Assembly: GCF_005889725.1 (NCBI RefSeq) | Contig: NZ_VCKX01000118.1 | Coordinates: 1 to 34,211 of the forward strand | Origin: Nonomuraea zeae | Lineage (GTDB): Bacteria > Actinomycetota > Actinomycetes > Streptosporangiales > Streptosporangiaceae | Direction: 5' to 3' | Length of the DNA stretch: 34,211 nucleotides | Shown: piece after piece, positions 26,562 through 33,179 of the stretch | Numbering within the stretch: the first letter of the stretch is position 1 | Layout of the letters: each line of letters starts with the position of its first letter | Translations under genes and position numbers: made by a program | The notes under the pieces: model-generated | Told to the model about the DNA's origin: nothing | Databases searched by the model: none | The model's input: only the letters and a program-made list of their open reading frames with translations

Positions 26562-28514
26562 TCATTCGATGAGGAGTGCGGCGTCTTTGGCGACGGCGTC
26601 GAGCTGACCCCGCAGCGAGCCGGAGATGGAGGCGGCCATCTGCGTGCCCTGGCCGGTCAGGAACTCCTGGGCGAGCTCCGTGGCCAGGGCGGATTCGTTG
26701 ACCTGGGCCTCCGCGCGGAGCTTGCGCAGCAGCCGCTGCTCGCTGGTGACCTGGCGGGCGAGTTTGGGCAGGTTCATGGCCCGCGCCCGCTCCATCGCCC
26801 GCTCCTGGCCGTACTTCATGGCGACGAACGCCGCCACGAACGCGATGACGACGGCGAGCGGGCCGGTCGCGGCGATGAGGGAGACTCCGGCGCCGAACAG
26901 CGTGGTCGAGATCACCCCCGCCAGGATGACGTTGACGACGTTGCCCAGGGTGTTGAGCACGTCGGTGGCCGCCGAGAGCGGCACGCTGAAGCGCACCTGA
27001 CCGTGGTCGAGGCTGATCACGGGCAGGTTCAGGGCGGCGGAGGGCAGCCCGGCCCGCTCGCAGATGGGCTCGGTGAGCCGCTCTATGTCGGGGACGATGC
27101 CGTTCTGCCAGTCGACCATGGTCTGCTTCAGCGCGTCGTTGCGCGGGTCGGTGATCTCGGCCTGGACGGCGTCGGCGATCTTCCGCGCCATGTCGTCCAG
27201 GGTGCTGATCCCGCCGTTCCGCCACTCGACGAAGGCGGGGATCACGTGGCGTTCGGTCAGGCCGGAGGCGACCGCCAGGCCCATCCCCTCGGCCAGCTCG
27301 GGCAGCCTGGCCTCGACGATCCGGTCGATCTTGCCCGACGCGATCAGCGCGTCCACCTCGGCGCGGAAGCTCTGCGTGGTCACGCCGATCTGGCCGGCGA
27401 TCGCCAGCCCGCGGGCGATCGCCGTCTCCGGCTCGCTGCCGAGGATCACCCGGTCCGTGCCGACCAGCTCGCGGGTGATGTCCAGGATGAACCGCATGCG
27501 GGACGGCCCGCCGGTGACGATGACCAGGTCGGGGGTGGCGCCGATCTCCCGCAGCACCTCGCTCAGGTTGCGCTTGTACGCCTCGCGCCAGGTCAGGCCC
27601 TCGAGCGAGGGATGCGGGGTGTCGAGCACGGCGTCCATGTCGTCGGCGCTGAGCCGGATGTCGAGGTCGAACGTCTCCCCGTTGGGGAATTCGAGCTCCT
27701 CCGCGCGCAGGTGGCGCTGGCGGGTGCGATCGGTCAGCCGCTCCGCCGGCGTCAGGAAGTACATCTCCTTCGCCCGCCGGCACGTGTACTCGACCAGGGG
27801 CCGCCTGATGGGGTAGCGGTCGAGCAGCGCGGTCAGGCGTTCCCGTCCGGGATGGCGGGCCAGGACCACATCCATGATCATTTTGTCGATGAGCGAGGCC
27901 CCGAGCGAGTTGTGCCCGAGGTCGACCGGGGACGACCTACCCTGCCGTACCCAGGTGTAGTCGCAGGTGGACGAGCCGCAGTCGATGCACAACGCGGAGG
28001 TCGTGCGGCTGATCCGCCCGGTGTCGGCGCGCTCGCGCCTGAGGTTGTAGCGGGTGTAGAGGAACGCCGCCCGGGACTCGGGAACGACCTCGAGGTCGTC
28101 GCCGCACGCCTCACGCAGCACCGCGGCGTAGGTCTCCCGGACCTCGGGCGACCAGCCGGACGGATGGCCGAAGACCCAGCGGATCCGCTGGTCGCGCCTG
28201 ATCTTGGCGCCGTCCACCAGCTCCTCGACGGTCCTGCGGACGAACCGGGCGGTCGGGATCCGCACGTCGTCCCGGTCGAGCCGGGGGCTCTTGAAGCCGA
28301 GCGTCAGGTCGGCGGTCGCGCTGAACAGCGCATGCGTCCCGATCAGCACCTCGCCCTCGCGCAGGCCCACGGCGGTGACCTGGCGGCCGGTGTCGGAGTA
28401 GGGCATGTCGAGGTTCTTCACCTGCGTGTCCGCGACCGGCTCCGCCTGGGCCAGGGCGCTCTCGCCGTGGCCGAGGTCGAAGCCGATGACGAGCTCCGGT
28501 GTTGCGTCAGGCAT
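26562..28514 (-). CDS. Hsp70-like ATPase with C-terminal membrane segment
   Basis: The product has 650 residues. The N-terminal actin/Hsp70 ATPase domain shows phosphate-1 IGFDLGHGES (10-19), phosphate-2 LCIDCGSSTCDY (175-186) and adenosine motif VIVTGGPSRMRFI (331-343). There is no canonical Hsp70 substrate-binding domain. Instead a helical region (about 385-500) leads to hydrophobic segments at about 519-566 (NVVNVILAGVISTTLFGAG and PLAVVIAFVAAFVAM) and a helical C-terminal tail. It is therefore likely a membrane-tethered ATPase. Degenerate phosphate motifs (HGES, CGSSTCD) suggest altered ATP turnover. The ATG at 28514 overlaps the GrpE-like stop by 8 bp; the stop is 6 bp before the IniA-like gene. 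It could be the switch linking the chaperone pair to the dynamins. Confidence 0.82.
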   Translation of the reverse strand: MPDATPELVIGFDLGHGESALAQAEPVADTQVKNLDMPYSDTGRQVTAVGLREGEVLIGTHALFSATADLTLGFKSPRLDRDDVRIPTARFVRRTVEELVDGAKIRRDQRIRWVFGHPSGWSPEVRETYAAVLREACGDDLEVVPESRAAFLYTRYNLRRERADTGRISRTTSALCIDCGSSTCDYTWVRQGRSSPVDLGHNSLGASLIDKMIMDVVLARHPGRERLTALLDRYPIRRPLVEYTCRRAKEMYFLTPAERLTDRTRQRHLRAEELEFPNGETFDLDIRLSADDMDAVLDTPHPSLEGLTWREAYKRNLSEVLREIGATPDLVIVTGGPSRMRFILDITRELVGTDRVILGSEPETAIARGLAIAGQIGVTTQSFRAEVDALIASGKIDRIVEARLPELAEGMGLAVASGLTERHVIPAFVEWRNGGISTLDDMARKIADAVQAEITDPRNDALKQTMVDWQNGIVPDIERLTEPICERAGLPSAALNLPVISLDHGQVRFSVPLSAATDVLNTLGNVVNVILAGVISTTLFGAGVSLIAATGPLAVVIAFVAAFVAMKYGQERAMERARAMNLPKLARQVTSEQRLLRKLRAEAQVNESALATELAQEFLTGQGTQMAASISGSLRGQLDAVAKDAALLIE

Positions 28515-29256
28515 CGCGTGTCACCTTTCCCCTGCGGATCACCTGGCCGTCCACCAGGAGCGCCGGTTCGTACGTCGTCAGACCCGGGTCGCCCGGCTCG
28601 CTGCCCCGCGGGAAGTTGAAGAGCTTGCCGTCATGGTCCGGCGCGTCCGGGTCGTACCGGACCGTGTCGATGCCGCGGTGCATGCGCAGCGTCTCCTCCA
28701 CCACCTGGATCCGCCGCAGCGCGAGGTCGGGCCGCTCGCGGACCCCGGCCGAGAGCAGGTCGTGCAGCAGGGCGACGAGGTCGCGGTCCTCGTGCCAGGG
28801 GACGGGACCCGCCGGGAGGTCCGTCATCACCATCACCGCCCGGTCCAGGCCGGCGAAGGCGTCCTCGACGGCGCCGAGGAGCTCGTCCACGTCGACGACC
28901 ACCTTGACGGGCGGCGGCGGCCCCGCGATCAGGGCCCTCAGCCGGCGCAGCAGGTCGCCGCGGCCGGGCGGCGGGTTGCCGACCAGCGCCCGCAGCCGCC
29001 GCAACAGGTCGGTACGCTCCGGCGGCGGCGGAGCGGCCGGACGCTGCAGGCGTAATGATTCGAGCACGCCGCCCACGACCGTCCGCACGCTGATCACCAC
29101 CGGCCGGGCGTGCGGCTGGTCCACCGCCTTGGCCATGTCGTCCAGCGACAGGATGAGCTCATGCGCGGCGACGGCGACGCCGGCTCGCGGGCCCAGCCGC
29201 GCGGCCAGCTCGTCGCGCCGCTCACGGAACGCGGCCGGCAGATTCATCCGCTTCAT
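28507..29256 (-). CDS. GrpE-like putative nucleotide exchange factor
   Basis: The product has 249 residues. The N-terminus is helical and charged. Residues about 78-118 contain a duplicated unit, TDLLRRLRALVGNPPP then GDLLRRLRALIAGPPPP, set in proline linkers. The centre (about 118-205) is helical. The C-terminus (TVRYDPDAPDHDG, then LTTYEPALLVDGQVIRRGKV) resembles the GrpE beta domain, whose end usually reads like PGYLLDGRVLRPARV. Placement between two Hsp70-type genes supports a nucleotide exchange role, but similarity outside the C-terminus is weak. The ATG at 29256 overlaps the upstream stop by 4 bp; an in-frame ATG three codons on is an alternative. Confidence 0.6.
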   Translation of the reverse strand: MKRMNLPAAFRERRDELAARLGPRAGVAVAAHELILSLDDMAKAVDQPHARPVVISVRTVVGGVLESLRLQRPAAPPPPERTDLLRRLRALVGNPPPGRGDLLRRLRALIAGPPPPVKVVVDVDELLGAVEDAFAGLDRAVMVMTDLPAGPVPWHEDRDLVALLHDLLSAGVRERPDLALRRIQVVEETLRMHRGIDTVRYDPDAPDHDGKLFNFPRGSEPGDPGLTTYEPALLVDGQVIRRGKVTRDA

Positions 29257-31496
29257 GTCAGATCCTCTCTGTCGCGTCCTGCGGCGGCCCACGCCGTGAG
29301 CGTCCACAAGGAGAGACCGTCGGCGTCGATGACGGCCAGCGCGTGCCCGGCCAGGCCGAACGCCAGTGCCCGCGCGCCCGAGGCGGGGATCTCGGCGGCG
29401 GTCCGGCCCGTCCGCCCGTCCGCGATCAGCACGCTCTCGTCGGCGCCGAGCGCGATCAGCCCGGCGTGGCGGTCGGCGGCCAGGCAGTGGTAGGACCCGG
29501 TCAGGGTGCTGGCCGCCGGCTCCAGCCGCGGCAGCCGGAACAGGCGCGCGCCGGACGGCGCCGGATCGCACACCAGCGCCCACTCGCCGGTGACCCCGAG
29601 CCCCCTGACCTGGGTGGGCACGGTGACGCTCGCGCTGTCGTCGCCGTCGGCCACGTCCCACACGGTCAGCCGCGCCGCCCACCGGTCGATCTGGCCGCAG
29701 GCCAGCAGGCGCCGCTCGTCCGCCAGGAACGCCACCAGCCGGGTACGGCCCGGCTGGGGCAGCACCCGTTCCCGGCGACCGGTCCACGAGCTCCAGACCC
29801 CGATCGCGCCGTCGCCGCAGCCCGCGACCACCCGCTCGCCCGACGGGGAGAACGCCGCCTGGAACACGACGCCGTCCTGCTCGCTCTCCCACAGGGGGCG
29901 CAGGTCGCCGTCGGTCATCTGGAGGCGGTGACGGGCGTCGTTCGCCCCGTAGGCGACCCGGGTGCCGTCGGGCGACACGGCGATGCCGTAGACGTGCCCG
30001 CCGCCGTCCGCCTGTGCGGTCACCTCGCCCGAGGCCGCGTCGAGGAGCCGTACGGAACCGTCCAACCAGGCCGTGGCCAGCCGCCGCGCGTCCGGGAACC
30101 AGGCGGCGGCCAGCGCGCGGCCCGGCACCTGCCACAGCGGCCGCGGATCGAGCTCGGCCGGGCCGGGCAGGGCCAGCGTGCTCGCCAGCCAGTCGCCGCC
30201 GAAGACCGGCTGACCGGCGGTGGCGTGCCAGGCGAGCAGCACGCCGGGCCGGCCGGCCGCGAGGTCGTGCAGGGTCCCGTCGGGCAGGCGCACCCGCGCG
30301 AGCGAGGCGCCCTCGCCGTAGGCGTCGCCGGGCTGGACCAGGGTACGCACCAGGTCGGCGCGGGTCAGCGGCCAGGTCAGCGGCTCGACGTGCGCGGCCC
30401 TGGCGCGGGCGGCGATCCGGCGCTCGCCCGACCTGGCGGCCCACTGCGCCGCCCCTGAGGCGACCGCGGTGTCCGGGTTCGCCGCCGGGCGGCAGGGGAT
30501 GCCGAGCTGCCGCTCGACGCGTTCGCGCAGGGCGACCAGCCGCGAGCTCCCGCCGACGAGCAGCGCCAGCCGGACGTCGCGCGCCCGCGTCCCCGTGCGG
30601 CGCAGCAGCTCCTGGCAGCACGCGACGGTCCTGTCGATGAGCGGGGCGGCGGCGTCGAGCAGGGCCGCGCGGGTGACCACCACCGGGGGCCGGCCGGGGG
30701 AGAGGAGCTCCGTCACCGATTCGAGCCCCGCCAGCCGGTGCTTGGCCCTGCGGGCGAGCTCCTTCAGCGCCAGCCCAGCGGTCTGGCCGGCGAGCTCGGC
30801 CTCGCTCATCGCCAGGCCCGCCACGTCGATCGCGCGCACCAGCGCCACGTCCAGGTCCCGGCCGCCGCAGTCGTCGAGTGCCTGGCTGGCGACCACGGTG
30901 TGGCGGCCGTCGCCCGAGTACCGGACCAGGGCCGTGTCGAAGGTCCCGCCACCGAAGTCGTAGACGAGGACCAGGCCGCCGTCGGCCACGTCGAGGCCGG
31001 GCGACAGCGCGGCGGCGATCGGCTCGGCCAGCAGCTCCACGTCGGTGAAGCCGGCCTCTCCCGCGGCCCAGATCATCAGCTCGCGCCGCCGGTCGGACGG
31101 GCCGTAGCTGGCGGGGACGGTGCAGATCACCCGCTCGATGGCGTGCGGCTGCGAGGCCTGCGCGGCCGCGCGCAGCTCCCCGAGGACCGCCGTCACCAGC
31201 TCCTCGGGCCGGTACGGGTGATCGTCCCCGAGATAGAGCAGGTCGTCCTGGCCGAGGTACCGCTTGATCTCGTCCCGGTAGTGACCTGGGGCGTTGTACC
31301 GCTCGCCCTGCGCCATCGCGCCCACGAGCAGCCGGTCGGCCGCCTGGAACACCGACGACGGCCAGACCTCCTGCCCGTTCACCGGATCCTTGACGAACGT
31401 CGTCACAGTGCTGGCCGGCGCCGGGGCGACGAGCAGCGCCGTCGAGCTGGTGGTGCCGAAGTCGACCGCGAGAGCCGGAGCCCGTGACTCGGCCAT
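29253..31496 (-). CDS. Hsp70-family ATPase fused to a C-terminal WD40-like beta-propeller
   Basis: The product has 747 residues. Residues 1-370 form a well-conserved Hsp70 ATPase: VDFGTTSS (11-18), VYDFGGGTFDTA (178-189) and LLVGGSSRLV (312-321), with ERVICTVPASYG between. The peptide-binding domain is replaced: after a linker (370-455) come repeated propeller blades of WD40 type (AAAWFPDARRLATAWLDGSV, YGIAVSPDGTRVAYGAND, FQAAFSPSGERVVAGCGDGA, LTVWDVADG). The propeller may recognise a protein partner. GGAGG lies 5-6 nt before the ATG at 31496; an ATG at 31508 is possible. It is the first gene of the five-gene operon. Confidence 0.88.
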   Translation of the reverse strand: MAESRAPALAVDFGTTSSTALLVAPAPASTVTTFVKDPVNGQEVWPSSVFQAADRLLVGAMAQGERYNAPGHYRDEIKRYLGQDDLLYLGDDHPYRPEELVTAVLGELRAAAQASQPHAIERVICTVPASYGPSDRRRELMIWAAGEAGFTDVELLAEPIAAALSPGLDVADGGLVLVYDFGGGTFDTALVRYSGDGRHTVVASQALDDCGGRDLDVALVRAIDVAGLAMSEAELAGQTAGLALKELARRAKHRLAGLESVTELLSPGRPPVVVTRAALLDAAAPLIDRTVACCQELLRRTGTRARDVRLALLVGGSSRLVALRERVERQLGIPCRPAANPDTAVASGAAQWAARSGERRIAARARAAHVEPLTWPLTRADLVRTLVQPGDAYGEGASLARVRLPDGTLHDLAAGRPGVLLAWHATAGQPVFGGDWLASTLALPGPAELDPRPLWQVPGRALAAAWFPDARRLATAWLDGSVRLLDAASGEVTAQADGGGHVYGIAVSPDGTRVAYGANDARHRLQMTDGDLRPLWESEQDGVVFQAAFSPSGERVVAGCGDGAIGVWSSWTGRRERVLPQPGRTRLVAFLADERRLLACGQIDRWAARLTVWDVADGDDSASVTVPTQVRGLGVTGEWALVCDPAPSGARLFRLPRLEPAASTLTGSYHCLAADRHAGLIALGADESVLIADGRTGRTAAEIPASGARALAFGLAGHALAVIDADGLSLWTLTAWAAAGRDREDLT

Positions 31497-31569
31497 CTGC
31501 CCTCCCATCCGGCTTTGGCGCGACAGCTGAGGATGGCATCGGCGGCCGCCCAGGGGCATCCGGGTGTGG

Positions 31570-31587
31570 CCTGGGGATATCCCTAGG
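31570..31587. promoter_or_regulatory. 18-bp near-perfect palindrome upstream of the Hsp70-dynamin operon
   Basis: CCTGGGGATATCCCTAGG is symmetric in eight of nine base pairs. It lies 74-91 bp before the Hsp70-propeller start and 60 bp before the MerR-type site of the divergent gene. It does not match the heat-shock operators I know (CIRCE, HAIR). It is a candidate operator for the operon. Confidence 0.5.
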
Positions 31588-31598
31588 CGCTCCCCGCC

Positions 31599-31640
31599 CG
31601 GACGGCGGCCCCCGGACGGCGGCCCCCGGACGGCGGCCCC
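31599..31640. repeat. Three perfect tandem copies of a 14-bp unit
   Basis: CGGACGGCGGCCCC occurs at 31599-31612, 31613-31626 and 31627-31640 without mismatch, in the divergent promoter region between the palindrome and the MerR-type box. Perfect identity suggests recent expansion. It sets the spacing between the two regulatory sites. Confidence 0.9.
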
Positions 31641-31647
31641 CGGCCGG

Positions 31648-31678
31648 TTGACCTCGACTTTGGTTGAGGTAACAGAGT
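31648..31678 (+). promoter_or_regulatory. MerR/SoxR-type promoter with operator in a 19-bp spacer
   Basis: TTGACC (31648-31653) and CAGAGT (31673-31678) are 19 bp apart, the long spacer used by MerR-family activators. The spacer holds CCTCGACTTTGGTTGAGG (31652-31669), a dyad with CCTC.A and TTGAGG ends like the SoxR box. It points to the gene at 31734. No MerR-family gene is in the window. Confidence 0.6.
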
Positions 31679-31733
31679 GGGTAGTGGCCGTCGCGAGGAG
31701 CCACGGCGGCCGCGCCTGAGGAAGGGGATCGCG

Positions 31734-32306
31734 ATGCCGAAGGACAGAGTGATCGTGTACGAGGAGGCCGGGGCTGACCCGCGCGCCGACGTCATGACGA
31801 TCAGGAACGCCGGCGGGCGCACCCGCGTCCGGGCCGTCGGCGCGCCGGCCCAGATGGTCGAGCTGGTGACCGGCCTGGTCGCGGAGGGCGTCGACCAGGT
31901 CGAGCTGTGCGGCGGGTTCGGGGCGGTGTGGCACGCCGAGGCCGGCCGGGCGGCCGGTGGGGGCGTGCCCGTCGGAGCCGTCTACTTCGGGTTCGAGTCG
32001 CTGACGGGCGTGGCCTCGTACAAGGCGAGGTTCGAGGCGGGGGAGGCGCTGACGGAGGCGTTCGTCATCGTGCACGAAGGGGCCGACCCCGCGACCGACC
32101 GCGTGGTGCGCGAGAAGCCGGACGGCGGCCGGACCATCCTCGTCGGCGTGCCGGATGAGGCGGGCGCCGCCGGGGTGGCCGCGGCGATGGCCGGGGAGCT
32201 GCAGCTCATCGAGCTGTACGGCGGGTCCGGGCCGGAGGGGGCCGAAGGGGTGATCAAGGCCGTGGCCGCGGGCGTGCCGGTCGGGGTCACCGCCTACCGG
32301 CGCTGA
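31734..32306 (+). CDS. Protein with two DUF6506-like repeats
   Basis: The product has 190 residues from the ATG at 31734 (GAGGAAGGGG upstream). It consists of two related halves. Half 1 contains MVELVTGLVAEGVDQVELCG followed by GFGAVWH, and GVPVGAVYFG. Half 2 contains GVAAAMAGELQLIELYGGSG and GVPVGVTAYR. This A...LV.EG...IELCGGFG...VPVGVVRF pattern is that of the small DUF6506 family, normally a single copy of about 100 residues and of unknown function. No signal peptide or membrane segment is seen. It is transcribed from a MerR-type promoter, divergent from the Hsp70-dynamin operon, suggesting induction by a redox-active compound or drug. Confidence 0.75.
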   Translation: MPKDRVIVYEEAGADPRADVMTIRNAGGRTRVRAVGAPAQMVELVTGLVAEGVDQVELCGGFGAVWHAEAGRAAGGGVPVGAVYFGFESLTGVASYKARFEAGEALTEAFVIVHEGADPATDRVVREKPDGGRTILVGVPDEAGAAGVAAAMAGELQLIELYGGSGPEGAEGVIKAVAAGVPVGVTAYRR

Positions 32307-32323
32307 GCGGCCCACGCACTCCG

Positions 32324-32400
32324 CCGGGGTGGTCCATAGGGGGTGGTTCACCGGGGTGGCCCGTACGGGGTGACCGCCGGGTTGGTCCGTATGGGGAAGG
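32324..32400. repeat. Three imperfect 26-27-bp tandem repeats
   Basis: Units beginning CCGGG(G/T)TGG start at 32324, 32351 and 32377 and share the core TGGYCCRTA.GGGG. The third copy supplies the -35 element of the promoter for the leader/GNAT transcript, so the repeat may have arisen with duplicated control sites. Confidence 0.7.
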
Positions 32401-32411
32401 TTTGCTACGGT
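32382..32411 (+). promoter_or_regulatory. Candidate promoter of the leader-GNAT transcript
   Basis: TTGGTC (32382-32387) and TACGGT (32406-32411) are 18 bp apart; TACGGT fits the actinomycete -10 pattern TAxxxT. Transcription would begin near 32418, some 45 nt before the leader ORF and 140 nt before the acetyltransferase, leaving a long structured leader. Confidence 0.5.
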
Positions 32412-32557
32412 CTCGCCTGTGTGCGGGACACGCCCGGCCACCGTACGGCGAGGGAGGTTGATGAATATGGCTGCCATCGGCCGTCTTCAGCATGCCCTTG
32501 CCCGGCCGGCGCACCTCTAGCGCGCGGCTCGGGTCGTCATTACGACCAGGAGTTTCT
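32412..32557 (+). promoter_or_regulatory. Structured 5' leader with possible attenuation
   Basis: CTCGCC (32412-32417) can pair with GGCGAG (32447-32452), which abuts the leader ORF's GGGAGG ribosome site. Internal hairpins GTGT/ACAC and CGGG/CCCG lie between. After the leader ORF, GGTCGT (32532-32537) pairs with ACGACC (32542-32547) around CATT, immediately before the AGGAG of the acetyltransferase. The arrangement resembles translational attenuators, but alternative mutually exclusive folds were not computed. Confidence 0.4.
32461..32520 (+). CDS. 19-residue leader peptide upstream of the acetyltransferase
   Basis: ATG at 32461 to TAG at 32518-32520 encodes MNMAAIGRLQHALARPAHL. The GGGAGG ribosome site at 32452-32457 is better than that of many full genes here, so translation is likely. 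The peptide ends 39 nt before the acetyltransferase GTG. It does not match the Cys-tailed sulfur leader peptides of mycobacteria. Ribosome stalling on the Arg-Pro-Ala-His end would free or mask the downstream hairpin and RBS; this is inference. Confidence 0.5.
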   Translation: MNMAAIGRLQHALARPAHL

Positions 32558-32559
32558 AC

Positions 32560-33075
32560 GTGTCCCAGTTCTTCTCCATGACCGGCACCGATCTGATCAC
32601 CGACCGCCTCGTCCTGCGCCCATGGGCCCCCGCCGAGGTCGCCGCCGTGCTCGACGGCACCCGCCTGCCCCATTGGGCCGGTGACTTCCCCGCCGGGGGT
32701 GACCTCGTCATCGCCGGCCTGTTCGCCGAGCACCCGGACTGGCTCGGCGAGTACGGCCACCGCCAGATCGTCGAACGCGACGGCGGCCTGGTGGTCGGGT
32801 CGATCGGCCTGTTCTGGCCGCCCAGCGACGGCGACCTGGAAATCGGCTACGGCATCGTGGCCTCCCGGCAGGGCCGCGGCTACGCCACGGAGGCCACCCG
32901 CGCCCTGACGGAGTTCGCCCGCACCGCGCCGGGCGTCGGCACCGTGTCGGCCGGGGTGGAGCTGTCCAATCCGGCCTCCGTCCGGGTGCTGGAAAAGGCC
33001 GGCTTCCGGCGTACGCACATGGACGCCGAGCAGCACACGGCCCGCTACCAGGCCACGCCGCCCGCTGAGCGGTAA
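32560..33075 (+). CDS. GNAT family N-acetyltransferase (RimJ/RimL-like)
   Basis: The product has 171 residues. It has the acetyltransferase layout of the RimJ/RimL branch: DLITDRLVLRPWAPAEVAAV at the N-terminus, VVGSIGLFWPPSDGDLEIGY in the central strands, the acetyl-CoA pyrophosphate loop RQGRGYATEATRAL, and the family ending NPASVRVLEKAGFRR. It should transfer acetyl from acetyl-CoA to a protein N-terminus, a small amine or an antibiotic; the acceptor is unknown. The start is the GTG at 32560 with AGGAG 8 nt upstream. The leader ORF and hairpin in front suggest translational control, a common theme for resistance genes. Confidence 0.9.
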   Translation: MSQFFSMTGTDLITDRLVLRPWAPAEVAAVLDGTRLPHWAGDFPAGGDLVIAGLFAEHPDWLGEYGHRQIVERDGGLVVGSIGLFWPPSDGDLEIGYGIVASRQGRGYATEATRALTEFARTAPGVGTVSAGVELSNPASVRVLEKAGFRRTHMDAEQHTARYQATPPAER

Positions 33076-33170
33076 CCACCGCACCGCCGACTGAGCGGTG
33101 ACCACCACCGCCGCACCGCCGGCCGAGCGGTGACCGCCGCCGCGCGCACGCCGGCGGCCGAGCCGTGATC
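33065..33170. repeat. Degenerate repeats after the acetyltransferase gene
   Basis: The motif CYGAGCSGTGA(C/T)C recurs at 33065, 33091, 33123 and 33158 with spacings of 26, 32 and 35 bp separated by CCGCACCGCCG-like filler. The first copy includes the acetyltransferase stop. It fills the convergent gap before the pectate lyase. Stems such as CGGTGAC/GTCACCG could aid termination. Confidence 0.6.
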
Positions 33171-33179
33171 GCCGGTTGG

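Noticed and set aside
24858..28619. A 1253-codon plus-strand open frame opposite the dynamin and Hsp70 genes
   Set aside because: It is an antisense shadow produced by GC-biased codons of the real minus-strand genes. The translation is low-complexity Arg/Gly/Ala/Pro without domains.
33065..33170. CRISPR-like repeat array
   Set aside because: Repeat spacing is irregular (26, 32 and 35 bp), units are degenerate, spacers are low-complexity and no cas gene is nearby.
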